This document shows, piece by piece, positions 1 to 8,267 of a DNA stretch of 64,000 nucleotides. The notes under the pieces were generated by a model. It had not been told where the DNA came from. It saw only the letters and a program-made list of their open reading frames with translations, and did not search any database. How positions within the stretch are numbered: position 1 is the first letter of the stretch; every line of letters starts with the position of its first letter. The translations under genes were made by a program, and so were the position numbers. The stretch spans positions 1 to 64,000 of the forward strand of contig JAIDOW010000072.1 of NCBI GenBank assembly GCA_029063085.1, in the 5' to 3' direction. This DNA is from Lachnospiraceae bacterium (GTDB lineage Bacteria; Bacillota; Clostridia; Lachnospirales; Lachnospiraceae).

Positions 1-1082
1 CCACTATACATATATATATATATCCAATATACCATTCCAATTAGAATAATCCCAATTGTTACAATTTTCCTACTCTTTTTTTCAAAAAAGTTCGGTATAT
101 ATGCAAGCATAATTAGATTAATCATTGAAAAAAGCATACCAAATCGTTCGCCACTATAAATAATTTTTCCCAATTGTAAAACAGCAAATAATATAATCAA
201 ATTAGTTTTATAAAAATTAAAATCAAATTCCGATTGCCTTTTTCCTCTAAGTCCTAAGAGAAGCAACAATATTATTTCTCCTGCATACAATACTGTATCT
301 AATTTGCTATCTGTAATACTTTCATGGGTAAAATAATATATATATCTTGATTCTAAAATACCAATATTAATTAACCTCAAACAAATTTGGGGAATTAAAT
401 AAGCACCTATCATAATGCCACAAACAATGAAGATTTGTCTAAATAACATTTTACTGCTATCAGTATTTTTATGATTATCTAAATACCATTTTACGGGTAA
501 TAAGACCAAACCCATAACTGCTGTTGAATGAAACAAACATGCAATTACGATAATCAGCAAAAATCTCTTATATCGTCTTTCATCAATATTATGCAATCCT
601 GCAAAAATAATTGCACTTGCCAAATATTGCCGCATCACATTATAAGTTGCATTATAATGGAAACAAAAAAAGAGTGTTAAAACTAACGTAACCGAAACAT
701 ATTTTCTGTGTTTATATGCACCATACCAAACACAAGCTATTGTAATAAATTGCATCATAAATAAAAAAAATGATGCCTGATTCCATGTACCTCCTCCTAA
801 TATCTTTGCTGAAAAAAAACATAATGTTAAATATAGTGGTTCCCGTTCTGAATTATTAAATACAAAGTTAAAAAAACCCTTAGCATATTTAACTCCCACA
901 AAATCAGGAACAGCATAAAATCTTGTGTCAGTACCTATTGAATAATCCCTTAATCCTCCTAATAATGCAGGTATTAATATTGATAAAAATGCAAATACAA
1001 AAAAAGCACTACGCTGTTTACTGTACTTACATGCACAATGTGCAAAACCTAATGATAATAAAAAACACCCTAAATAAATCAC
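1..1082 (-). CDS. EpsG/Wzy-like polysaccharide polymerase (3' end outside window)
   Basis: An open frame of at least 360 codons runs from a GTG at 1082 off the window edge. The GTG has an AGGAGG site (1091-1096) 8 nt upstream. The translation is very hydrophobic, with about ten membrane segments separated by short Lys/Arg-rich loops. Near residue 45 it carries GGLRDYSIGTDTRFY, the Gly-Thr-Asp pattern typical of EpsG-family membrane proteins, which are thought to polymerise exopolysaccharide repeat units. It lies 36 nt downstream of a GT4 glycosyltransferase gene in the same direction, as expected for a capsule/EPS cluster. Family assignment is by motif and topology only; an O-antigen ligase-type protein is the alternative. 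Confidence 0.75.
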   Translation of the reverse strand, partial: MIYLGCFLLSLGFAHCACKYSKQRSAFFVFAFLSILIPALLGGLRDYSIGTDTRFYAVPDFVGVKYAKGFFNFVFNNSEREPLYLTLCFFSAKILGGGTWNQASFFLFMMQFITIACVWYGAYKHRKYVSVTLVLTLFFCFHYNATYNVMRQYLASAIIFAGLHNIDERRYKRFLLIIVIACLFHSTAVMGLVLLPVKWYLDNHKNTDSSKMLFRQIFIVCGIMIGAYLIPQICLRLINIGILESRYIYYFTHESITDSKLDTVLYAGEIILLLLLGLRGKRQSEFDFNFYKTNLIILFAVLQLGKIIYSGERFGMLFSMINLIMLAYIPNFFEKKSRKIVTIGIILIGMVYWIYIYMYS

Positions 1083-1118
1083 TTACAAACCCTCCTAAAT
1101 ACTACTGTTCATCAGGCA

Positions 1119-2330
1119 CTATATTGTATTATAAATTTGACACAATCTGGATATATATTTTTCTTCCATATGTTCTTCTTGTTCAAACCGAGTAAATGTA
1201 TTAAACGAAAGTTCCTTAACATATTGATCTGATTTTAGTTGTTCTATTGCCTGATTCAGAGATTCATGAGAATTTATATCACATGCAAGACCTGTTACTC
1301 CATCAGAAATATTGTCTACTGCTGCACATAAACTTGACACAATACAAGGTATCCCATATGCCTGTACCTCCAACGGAGTCAAAGGTGCATTTTCATACCC
1401 TTTTGAAGGAAAAATCAAACATCTTCCTTTATCTATCCAATCTTGCATCTCATGTTTTGCAAGCCATCCAGTAAAAATAATATCTGGATACTGCTTCATT
1501 AACGAATTCTTCAGTTTTCCATCACCGATTACAACGCCTTTTACTCCTGTTTCAGATATGGCTTTACAAAATATCTCAACACCTTTTTCCTCTGACAATC
1601 TTCCTATATATAAAAAGTAACAATTTTTCTCAACTTCCACTCTGTATCTATTTCCGAATTCTATTGGATTTTTCAATATAAACTGATATTGAATATTAGA
1701 ATACCTTTTTAAAATCTGTCTTTTAGAAAACTCTGATACAAAAATATAACGAATATCTGTCATCTTTCGAATTACTTGATTCTGTCTAAACTGACGTATA
1801 CAACGCCACATCTTATGATAGTAATGCCTTACATCACAATTACAAATTAAACATTGAAATGACATTGGTCTCAACTCACATATCTCATTTTTTACATAAT
1901 TAAAGCAACCACCATTTGGACACACTGTAAAATAATCATGTATTGTAAGAAATAACGGAAATTCCATTTGATTAACGAGTTGAAAAACACTGCTAGACAA
2001 AACCTTTGTCCATGTATGAATATGTATTATAGTCTCTTTTGGATTTAAATCTTTAATAATGCCTTTTAACTTTTGTGAAATTGATTTATTCCAGATACCT
2101 TTTAACATAGCCATTAATCGACTTGGATTTCCAAGTAAATCATATTCATTCAAAGAATATGAAATTACACCACTACGTTTTAGTTCGTCACAAATTTCAC
2201 CACTGCCACCAACGAAAATAATATTCAAATCAGTATACTTCTTCAAGGCCAAAGCTGTTTGAATTGCTACTTTAGCAGCTCCACCTTCTATATATCCATA
2301 ATCGCACATTATAACTATATTTTTAATCAT
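1119..2330 (-). CDS. Glycosyltransferase, GT4 family
   Basis: Likely cytoplasmic GT-B glycosyltransferase of 403 residues that adds one sugar to a lipid-linked polysaccharide precursor. The N-terminal half has a glycine-rich loop (YGYIEGGAAKV). The C-terminal half has the donor-binding signature YIGRLSEEKGV and the Glu-x7-Glu region (YENAPLTPLEVQAYGIP) of GT4 enzymes. A Cys cluster (CNCDVRHYYHK region) in the middle resembles that of other capsule GT4 proteins. The frame opens at 2342, but ATG 2330 is preferred because GGAG lies 6 nt upstream. It sits 12 nt after the GT2 gene and 36 nt before the EpsG-like gene, so the three are probably one operon. Sugar specificity cannot be read from sequence. 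Confidence 0.88.
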   Translation of the reverse strand: MIKNIVIMCDYGYIEGGAAKVAIQTALALKKYTDLNIIFVGGSGEICDELKRSGVISYSLNEYDLLGNPSRLMAMLKGIWNKSISQKLKGIIKDLNPKETIIHIHTWTKVLSSSVFQLVNQMEFPLFLTIHDYFTVCPNGGCFNYVKNEICELRPMSFQCLICNCDVRHYYHKMWRCIRQFRQNQVIRKMTDIRYIFVSEFSKRQILKRYSNIQYQFILKNPIEFGNRYRVEVEKNCYFLYIGRLSEEKGVEIFCKAISETGVKGVVIGDGKLKNSLMKQYPDIIFTGWLAKHEMQDWIDKGRCLIFPSKGYENAPLTPLEVQAYGIPCIVSSLCAAVDNISDGVTGLACDINSHESLNQAIEQLKSDQYVKELSFNTFTRFEQEEHMEEKYISRLCQIYNTI

Positions 2331-2342
2331 AGTTAACTCCAA

Positions 2343-3242
2343 TCAAACTTGTTTATCAAAAAAGCTATTACCCTTTTTCCTACCTGCCCTATTTCCCAAA
2401 AACCTTGCACAACAATCAAATCCAAAATGTATAAAGGAAATTACATGACCTCTTTTCAATAATTCCTTTGAAACATACTTCACCATTTTCTTCCCTTCAG
2501 AATCCTGTGATACATCTTCTAATAAATCTCTATGCTTTTCCATTTCTATTCCTAAAATATAATTTCTTTGATATTGCTCTCGCAAAGAAAAATTATGAGA
2601 ATGTATTACTTTTGCCTTTGCCATATAAGCAACTTTATACCCATGCTGAATTGCCTTTGCTGCATAAAACATATCTTCATTCGTTTTTAGTAAGTGTTCA
2701 AAACCACCTAATTCTTCATAGATATCTCTCCGATATGCAGAACAAACATCTGAACAAAAAAATGTTTTTATTCCATACTGAGGGATATCTTGCCTGGAAC
2801 GTACATGACTTTCAGAAGGATAATTATATTCTCGTACAAGTCGTTCCATTTTTGCCGCATCCGGTCTCGCTACCTGTCTTCCGTACGCAACAGCAACCTT
2901 AGAATCATCAAATGCTTTTAACAGATTTTCTATATAATATTCATCTTGCGGAAGAGCATCCTGCGTAATAAACAGAACATAATTACCTCTGCTTGCCCGC
3001 AAAGCCATATCTCTAGTTCCACCATGGTCAAATTCACTTCTCTTTATTGAAACTACTTGTACGTCCTCAATGCCCGAACATTTTAATACCGTGTTATCTG
3101 TAGATTCCGAATCAACTACTATAATCTCATCTGGTGGCAAAGTCTGCTGTTTAATCCTATCTATTAACAACCCAATAAAATGCTCCGCATTTAATGTTGG
3201 AATAATCATACTTATAAACTTATGTCCTTTTTTATTATTCAT
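2343..3242 (-). CDS. Glycosyltransferase, GT2 family (rhamnosyltransferase-like)
   Basis: A 299-residue GT-A glycosyltransferase. It opens with the family pattern SMIIPTLNAEHF, then IIVVDSESTDNT (nucleotide-sugar pocket), ITQDALP at the DXD-like position, and a GGFEHLLKTNEDMFYAAKA segment containing the catalytic-base-type Glu-Asp. GT2 proteins of this type transfer rhamnose or similar sugars to surface polysaccharide. Start ATG 3242 is chosen over the upstream 3266 codon because GAGAGGAA lies about 8 nt before it. It is the first intact gene of the polysaccharide cluster here. Acceptor and donor are unknown. Confidence 0.88.
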   Translation of the reverse strand: MNNKKGHKFISMIIPTLNAEHFIGLLIDRIKQQTLPPDEIIVVDSESTDNTVLKCSGIEDVQVVSIKRSEFDHGGTRDMALRASRGNYVLFITQDALPQDEYYIENLLKAFDDSKVAVAYGRQVARPDAAKMERLVREYNYPSESHVRSRQDIPQYGIKTFFCSDVCSAYRRDIYEELGGFEHLLKTNEDMFYAAKAIQHGYKVAYMAKAKVIHSHNFSLREQYQRNYILGIEMEKHRDLLEDVSQDSEGKKMVKYVSKELLKRGHVISFIHFGFDCCARFLGNRAGRKKGNSFFDKQV

Positions 3243-3559
3243 CACACTAGTTCCTCTCTGCCACACTTCCCATGCCTATCTACTCTTTCACTATCCCACA
3301 AATCTGTTGCAATGAATTTATTATCAATCATTCAGTATATACACTGATGCTATTTTAATACTTATCTCAACTATTTTATGTGCAACATGCGACGATTTTA
3401 CTTCATAATTTCTTTTATTATAAACTGCCATTTTATCACAGCAGCTCTGTATTTTATCAATTGATTACTTTTACACAACCTTTATAAGGTTATCCTATTT
3501 TCTCCCTTTTGTCAATGGAATGAACTGTAAAATCAGACTGTTCCTTACAGTTTTGTAGA
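3243..3559. other. Gene-poor leader region of polysaccharide cluster
   Basis: About 320 nt, strongly AT-rich, between the hairpin terminator and the GT2 gene. It holds the candidate promoter and a 35-codon minus-strand frame (3324-3431, starting MAVYNKRNYEV) without a ribosome binding site, which I do not call as a gene. LoaP/UpxY-controlled clusters often carry a long untranslated leader, so this may be the vestige of one; nothing more can be supported. Confidence 0.4.
3432..3460 (-). promoter_or_regulatory. Candidate promoter for the polysaccharide genes
   Basis: On the minus strand TTGATA (3455-3460) is followed after 17 nt by GATAAA (3432-3437), preceded by TG as in an extended -10 element. 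It would give a leader of about 185 nt before the GT2 gene. The -10 match is only moderate, and no other promoter is evident in this gene-poor stretch. Confidence 0.35.
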
Positions 3560-3880
3560 CTAAGATAAAAAGCAGGGAAAACCTCTGCTTTTTTTGTGAA
3601 TTATTAAATCATTCAGATATGACATTTTCACTATATGTTTCTTTCCTCCAAACTGCTTCAGAAAAGCAATCTCTGTTTCATGAAGCGGGGTAAATTCATT
3701 ACCGGTAGCAAGTATTTTAGTAAGTCCGGATACCTTTTTGAGACGATAATAAAGCTGTTGTACATCCTTTGTATCAAAAAATACATACCCAGGAAATAGG
3801 ATTGCTTCACACATTCTCCCTTAATCTTTTTCTTTCTCTGATATAAAGGAACAAAAACCTCTTCTTCATCCTGCATGCGG
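3560..3880 (-). pseudogene. LoaP/NusG-family antiterminator remnant (frameshifted, truncated)
   Basis: Two minus-strand frames together resemble the NusG N-terminal (NGN) domain of specialised antiterminators. Frame A gives DEEEVFVPLYQRKKKIKGE (about 3876-3805). A frame change near 3805 is followed in frame B by CEAILFPGYVFFDTKD and GLTKILATGNEFTPL (about 3811-3610). Intact relatives continue with a KOW domain; here the frame runs into 15 unrelated residues and a stop at the hairpin terminator. The start with the usual WYV-type strand is also missing. LoaP-type proteins promote read-through of polysaccharide or antibiotic operons, and this remnant lies directly upstream of polysaccharide genes in the same direction. 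Expression of a functional protein is unlikely. Confidence 0.72.
3567..3596. terminator. Intrinsic terminator, both orientations
   Basis: Stem AAAAAGCAG/CTGCTTTTT (3567-3575 with 3585-3593), loop GGAAAACCT, with T-runs leaving the stem on both strands. It lies downstream of the fla/che locus and the LoaP remnant and upstream of the polysaccharide genes, so it probably ends flagellar transcription. Confidence 0.75.
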
Positions 3881-3892
3881 CCCCCCACAATA

Positions 3893-4480
3893 TCAAAGCG
3901 GATCAGAAATAGCTTCTGCAATCTCATAAAAGCTCATTCCCTTGCTTAACGTATGCGTTCCCACACGAATACGGCTGGCATATCCCTGTTCCACCAGATA
4001 AGAATCGAATTCTTCCGCACTGTCAATCATTCCAAGCTCCTGCAATCTTTGACAGACCGGATAGGATGATGCACCCCCTTCTATCGTAAGAGTGACCTTC
4101 TCTTTATTCTGATCCGTATCTTCTTTCTCAGTTGTGGCTTGTGCCGAATCCGATTCCTTTTGCGATGACTCCTCAGAAGTCTTTTCTTCTGTAGTGCTCG
4201 CAGCATCCTGTTTCGTACTTTCTTCAACAGAACTATCCTGCGTCGTATCGTTTTCATTTGTAGTGTTTTTTTCTCCATTTTTTTCTGATGTCTTCTCTTC
4301 TGAGCTAAGCAGTCCCTTTAAAGGAGTATCTTCTTCCACCATTCCAAGTTCCTTTGCCCGCCTAATGATTTCATCATCTGTCAGCTTTTTGGCAGAATTT
4401 CCCTGATATGCTGCCAAAAATATAATTGAAGAAAAAAGAATGCCAAGCCCTAAGCCTCTTAAAAAATATCTGAATTTCAT
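3893..4480 (-). CDS. Membrane-anchored protein with MltG/YceG-like N-domain, no catalytic domain
   Basis: 195 residues: a short basic N-terminus and one membrane segment (about 8-26), then a low-complexity Ser/Thr/Glu/Lys linker (about 55-130), then a compact C-terminal domain (IEGGASSYPVCQRLQELGMI ... IRVGTHTLSKGMSFYEIAEAI). The C-terminal part looks like the LysM-like subdomain that precedes the lytic transglycosylase fold of MltG/YceG. The catalytic fold with its Glu is absent, as MltG is roughly twice as long. Start ATG 4480 has GAGGAG 7 nt upstream and is 2 nt after the preceding stop. It closes the fla/che locus; a role near the cell wall, perhaps around the flagellar base, is inference. 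Confidence 0.65.
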   Translation of the reverse strand: MKFRYFLRGLGLGILFSSIIFLAAYQGNSAKKLTDDEIIRRAKELGMVEEDTPLKGLLSSEEKTSEKNGEKNTTNENDTTQDSSVEESTKQDAASTTEEKTSEESSQKESDSAQATTEKEDTDQNKEKVTLTIEGGASSYPVCQRLQELGMIDSAEEFDSYLVEQGYASRIRVGTHTLSKGMSFYEIAEAISDPL

Positions 4481-4482
4481 TT

Positions 4483-5361
4483 TTATTCTCCTCGGTACAA
4501 ATCAATGACCAGCTTGACTTCTCCCACACCAAGCCCTAACTGTTTTGCTATATCAATAATAGAGTTACCATTTTTATACATCTCTAAAATAATATCATTA
4601 GAGTTCTCATTTTCCTGAAATTCTTCTTCTAATTCATCTTCAAAATCAAGTTCTGTCTCATCCATTTCAGCAAAAATGTCTTCCGATTCCGTATCCTTTG
4701 ATTCTGTTTCTTGTTCCTCTATCTCTTCCGTATATTCCTGTACTTTAACGGACTCTGCCTGCCTGTCTGGAACAGCCGGTTTTGTTTCTTCCGGTACTTC
4801 CTCAGCCGCTTGCACATTACCCGTCAACTGTAACTGTTCAGCTTCTTTTTTCATCCTTGTCAGATTGGTAAGCTGGTCAATAGCAGACATTTTAGGCATC
4901 GGCTCTTTTAAGGTTTCGTCGAGACGTCTTTCTTTTTTTAATTCTGAAATCATTTCCTTTAGATTCTTGCTTGTCTCATCTACTGTCTTTACAGTTTTCA
5001 TAATTTCTTTTTGCTTGTCTTCCAGCATGCTATATAAAAACATAACCTCTTTATGATTCTTTTCTATCTCATCACAAACTGCAACGGCATAGTCACCCAA
5101 TGCCATGGTTTTCTCGTTTGCCATATTAGATAACGAATCATTTGTTTCATAAAGAATATCTTTTGCCTGTTCCGCAATTACATCTTCAATCTTACGCCGG
5201 ATAACCCGAAGTTCCCGTTCTGAAAATTCATAATTATCATCAACCGTAAGCAAATCGACGTTAAAAACATCCTCCTTCTTTGTCAGCTTCTCCGATACAA
5301 AAAAGCTTGCCAAAATTAAAATAATACCAATTATTATCATTACCGCTACTGAACCTGTCAT
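4483..5361 (-). CDS. SwrB/YlxL-like membrane protein with C-terminal HTH-like domain
   Basis: 292 residues: one N-terminal membrane segment (about 5-22), a coiled-coil-rich cytoplasmic region (about 45-170), an acidic linker, and a C-terminal helix-turn-helix-like motif (ILEMYKNGNSIIDIAKQLGL, about 258-277). B. subtilis SwrB (YlxL), also encoded just after sigD at the end of the fla/che operon, has the same order of parts; it promotes flagellar type III secretion activation. Here the gene lies three genes after fliA, and the match is by architecture and position rather than strong sequence identity. RBS TAGGAG precedes ATG 5361. Confidence 0.6.
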   Translation of the reverse strand: MTGSVAVMIIIGIILILASFFVSEKLTKKEDVFNVDLLTVDDNYEFSERELRVIRRKIEDVIAEQAKDILYETNDSLSNMANEKTMALGDYAVAVCDEIEKNHKEVMFLYSMLEDKQKEIMKTVKTVDETSKNLKEMISELKKERRLDETLKEPMPKMSAIDQLTNLTRMKKEAEQLQLTGNVQAAEEVPEETKPAVPDRQAESVKVQEYTEEIEEQETESKDTESEDIFAEMDETELDFEDELEEEFQENENSNDIILEMYKNGNSIIDIAKQLGLGVGEVKLVIDLYRGE

Positions 5362-5379
5362 TTTTTACTCCTACTTTTC

Positions 5380-5715
5380 CTATATCTGTATATTAATTCT
5401 CGGCTGTTTGTCTTCGTCAGATTTTTCCCGTATTCTTTTGGAATCAACGGCATCTTCTTCCTCTTTTTTATGTTTTCTTCTTTTTTGAGGATTCCGGTAA
5501 GTCCCGTTGCCTTCTTCTTTTGCATCATACTGATACTCAGCAAATTCATTGGCATCCTTTTTAATTACGGTCTCACTATTATGTTTTACTTCTTTTGCCA
5601 CTTCATTCGCAGCATAAGTATTTTCATTTACCACTCTCTGGTTTTCATGCTGCTGATTGTTTCCCACTGACTCTGTACGCGGAAGAAGCATCTGCATCTC
5701 AATCGGACGTATCAT
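5380..5715 (-). CDS. Small conserved fla/che locus protein, unknown function
   Basis: 111 residues starting MIRPIEMQMLLPRTESVG, then a highly charged, probably disordered Glu/Lys/Asn-rich body and a short tail PRINIQI. I recall short proteins with the MRPIEMQ start as a recurrent hypothetical family after sigma-28/FapA genes in motile Clostridia, but know no function. The frame opens at 5793, but ATG 5715 has GTGAGG 6 nt upstream and matches the recurring N-terminus. It has no membrane segment or enzymatic motif. Confidence 0.6.
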   Translation of the reverse strand: MIRPIEMQMLLPRTESVGNNQQHENQRVVNENTYAANEVAKEVKHNSETVIKKDANEFAEYQYDAKEEGNGTYRNPQKRRKHKKEEEDAVDSKRIREKSDEDKQPRINIQI

Positions 5716-5836
5716 AATAAACCTCACTTCTATTTCATTGAACCAGGTAATTGCGAAACTCATTATTTTCATAGAGCAATTTATATTGTACAACGAAAGT
5801 TAACAAAACAAAGTTTTGCAATTGCCTAACATTAAA

Positions 5837-7438
5837 CTAAAGCGGCATACTCACAACATCAATTCCTTCTAAGCGGAACTGACAGCGGCTTAAAACTTCC
5901 TTAACCTGATATATCCTGTTGGAAATAGAAATACTTACTCCTGGATAAATGGTATGATTAATCACTATTTTGCCACCTCTGTTACCCTCTATCGCACGTT
6001 TCAACTGTATATATTCCTCTGACATTTCTTCAATCTCAGAACTCAGTTTTTTAATCATTTCTACAGACTGTTTTACATTTGCAGCCTGAATCGATGTCAC
6101 CTTTCTTTTTTCTGCCACCATTTTCTGATAAGCTTCTACGGTTTGATTATGCTTTGCCAGCTCTGTCTGCTTTCCCTTAATTACGGTTGCCAAATCCTTA
6201 TAGCGTTCAATCACCTCCGGATCCACACCTACCCTTAATGTCGTTGCCGTGTTCATTTTATTACCAAAAACACTGGCTTCAATCCTAAGTCCCGCAGATA
6301 CACTTCCTCCTATTACAAACCCTCTCTTTCCGCTAATGACTATCATCTCTCCCGCATCAAGGTCAGAATGCAGACTGGAGCCTGTATTAATAGTATGCCC
6401 GGCCTTCACCGTACAGCTCTCTATAAATTTTGTTACGATATCATTTCCTGCCTCAAGATATCCTTTGCTGGCACCTTGAACACCACGTTTTAAGACGATA
6501 TTACCGCCTGCAATCAATGTCGCTGCTTCTACCACGCCATTTACTTCAATATCACCGGATGCTTCTACCCTGAATCCTGCACGCACATTACCTGTCACAA
6601 TCACATTACCATCATAGCGGATATCCCCTGTAGACGGATCTACATCTGCTGGAACCGTATAAGAGTTGGATACAAATACAGTATCCGATTCCAACTTGAC
6701 ATCTCCATCCACTTCAGAATAAATCTTAGTCTGATCTTCCGAAATAAAAATATTTTTCCCATATTTTAAAATTGCCGGTTTTACAACCGCTGGCAAAATT
6801 TCTTTTCCATATACGTTCTTTCCGGGAGTACCCTGTGTTTCAGGAATCAGTTCCGCCAGCAAATCTCCCTGATTTACCCTGCTGAACATATTTAATTCAT
6901 GAAAATCCACACTTCCATCCTCTAACAATTTGGGCTTGGCAGTTGGATTCGTATCAAAATGATAGACAATCCTTGCATTCTGCCCCTGAATCACCGCTTC
7001 TCCTCTTGCAATGGGGATATCCCTGCAAAATTGTCTGCCTTTCAGATATGCACGGATTATTTTATCCGATATGCCATAAGTAATTCCAGAACGTTCCAAT
7101 TCTTCCCTAATCTCTTCTTCAGTCATATATCTGCCATTTTTAGACGGTGGATAAAAACGAATCACAGCTATCATTTTGTCACTTGTTACTCTGAGCTTTA
7201 CAGTCTCATTCACCTCTGCAATAGGAAAAGGCGATAAAAACAAATCCATTTCTTCTTTCGCCTGTGCTACCGCTTTATTCAGTTTCGGCACATCGTAGTT
7301 ATTAACTCCGCACGTTCCTAAATATTCAATCAGCTCCTTAACATCAATTGGCTTACCACCTTCTTTTGCTGGAAATATATGAATATACACTCCATTACTC
7401 CGAATATCCAATTGAAAAAATGCATTTGTATATTTCAT
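5837..7438 (-). CDS. fapA: FapA family protein (DUF342)
   Basis: 533 residues. The N-terminal 200 residues form a mixed domain. The centre (about 265-400) is a repetitive right-handed beta-helix-type stretch (GNVIVTGNVRAGFRVEASGD, GSVSAGLRIEASVFGNKM). A coiled coil (about 420-485) follows before a short C-terminal beta domain. This is the flagellar assembly protein A/DUF342 family, which often sits next to sigma-28 in Firmicutes; its molecular role is not settled, although polymerising or scaffold roles have been suggested. RBS AAAAGGATG precedes ATG 7438, 30 nt after fliA. Confidence 0.85.
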   Translation of the reverse strand: MKYTNAFFQLDIRSNGVYIHIFPAKEGGKPIDVKELIEYLGTCGVNNYDVPKLNKAVAQAKEEMDLFLSPFPIAEVNETVKLRVTSDKMIAVIRFYPPSKNGRYMTEEEIREELERSGITYGISDKIIRAYLKGRQFCRDIPIARGEAVIQGQNARIVYHFDTNPTAKPKLLEDGSVDFHELNMFSRVNQGDLLAELIPETQGTPGKNVYGKEILPAVVKPAILKYGKNIFISEDQTKIYSEVDGDVKLESDTVFVSNSYTVPADVDPSTGDIRYDGNVIVTGNVRAGFRVEASGDIEVNGVVEAATLIAGGNIVLKRGVQGASKGYLEAGNDIVTKFIESCTVKAGHTINTGSSLHSDLDAGEMIVISGKRGFVIGGSVSAGLRIEASVFGNKMNTATTLRVGVDPEVIERYKDLATVIKGKQTELAKHNQTVEAYQKMVAEKRKVTSIQAANVKQSVEMIKKLSSEIEEMSEEYIQLKRAIEGNRGGKIVINHTIYPGVSISISNRIYQVKEVLSRCQFRLEGIDVVSMPL

Positions 7439-7468
7439 AAGTATTTCATCCTTTTTAATATTTTATTT

Positions 7469-8233
7469 TTACCCCATTAACATTTCAAAATAATTACCCA
7501 AATGCTTCTTCATTTTCTCCAAAGCCTTGGAATGCAGCTGGGATATCCTTGATTCGGACACCTCCAATACACTGGCTACCTCTTTTAACGTAAGTTCTTC
7601 ATAATAATACAGCAGTACAACTTTCTTTTCTTTTTCTGTCAAAAGTTCTAAAGCTTCCATCAGCATTTTCTTAACTTCTTCCCGGTCAACGGCCTGTTCC
7701 GGTTCTAAATAAGTTGTATTCTGAAACTCCCTGACACTGCCTTCTGTTCCCTGCTCCATAAATTCATCTAATGATGCAATATTGGACACATTCGTAAGCC
7801 CTTCCCAGCTTCTGTATTCATCCAGAGAAACGCCCAGTTCATCTGCAATATCTTTATCCTTTAAATTAGCACCTTTTTCTTTTTCCAGCTTCGTGATCGC
7901 ATTTTCAATCTGTTTTTGCTTCTGCCTTACAGATCTTGGTATCCAGTCCATTTTACGAATCTGATCTAATATGGAACCACGTATACGCAAACTGGCATAC
8001 GTTTCAAATTTGATCCCCTTACCATAGTCAAATTTATCAATCGCATCAATCAATCCAAAAACCCCATAGCTTACTAAATCATCATATTCTACAGTATATC
8101 CCAGATACATATTAAGACGACCTGCAACAAGCTTAACCAGAGGAACATATTCTATAATAATCTGTTCACGCAGCTTTTCAGACTTCGTCTTAATATATTC
8201 CTCCCACAACTTGTTCTTATCTGTATCGCCCAT
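7469..8233 (-). CDS. fliA: Flagellar sigma factor sigma-28 (FliA/SigD)
   Basis: 254-residue sigma-70 family factor for late flagellar, motility and chemotaxis genes. Region 2 is clear (DDLVSYGVFGLIDAIDKFDYGKG, followed by FETYASLRIRGSILDQIR). Region 3 has the WIPRSVRQK signature, and region 4 carries the helix-turn-helix LTLKEVASVLEVSESRISQ. Length is normal for FliA/SigD. The frame opens at a GTG 9 nt upstream, but ATG 8233 has GTGGGG at good spacing. No anti-sigma factor FlgM gene is in the window. It lies at the distal end of the operon, so its level depends on full-length transcription, as in B. subtilis where sigD position matters. Confidence 0.96.
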   Translation of the reverse strand: MGDTDKNKLWEEYIKTKSEKLREQIIIEYVPLVKLVAGRLNMYLGYTVEYDDLVSYGVFGLIDAIDKFDYGKGIKFETYASLRIRGSILDQIRKMDWIPRSVRQKQKQIENAITKLEKEKGANLKDKDIADELGVSLDEYRSWEGLTNVSNIASLDEFMEQGTEGSVREFQNTTYLEPEQAVDREEVKKMLMEALELLTEKEKKVVLLYYYEELTLKEVASVLEVSESRISQLHSKALEKMKKHLGNYFEMLMG

Positions 8234-8267
8234 TATACACACCCCACGTATTATTTATATACTTACC

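Noticed and set aside
3324-3431. 35-codon minus-strand frame (MAVYNKRNYEV...) between the terminator and the GT2 gene
   Set aside because: No ribosome binding site, overlaps the candidate promoter, and no recognisable family; chance ORF in AT-rich DNA is more likely.
4134-4406. Ser/Val/Phe-rich plus-strand ORF opposite the MltG-like gene
   Set aside because: Mirror of the low-complexity Ser/Glu linker on the other strand; no RBS.
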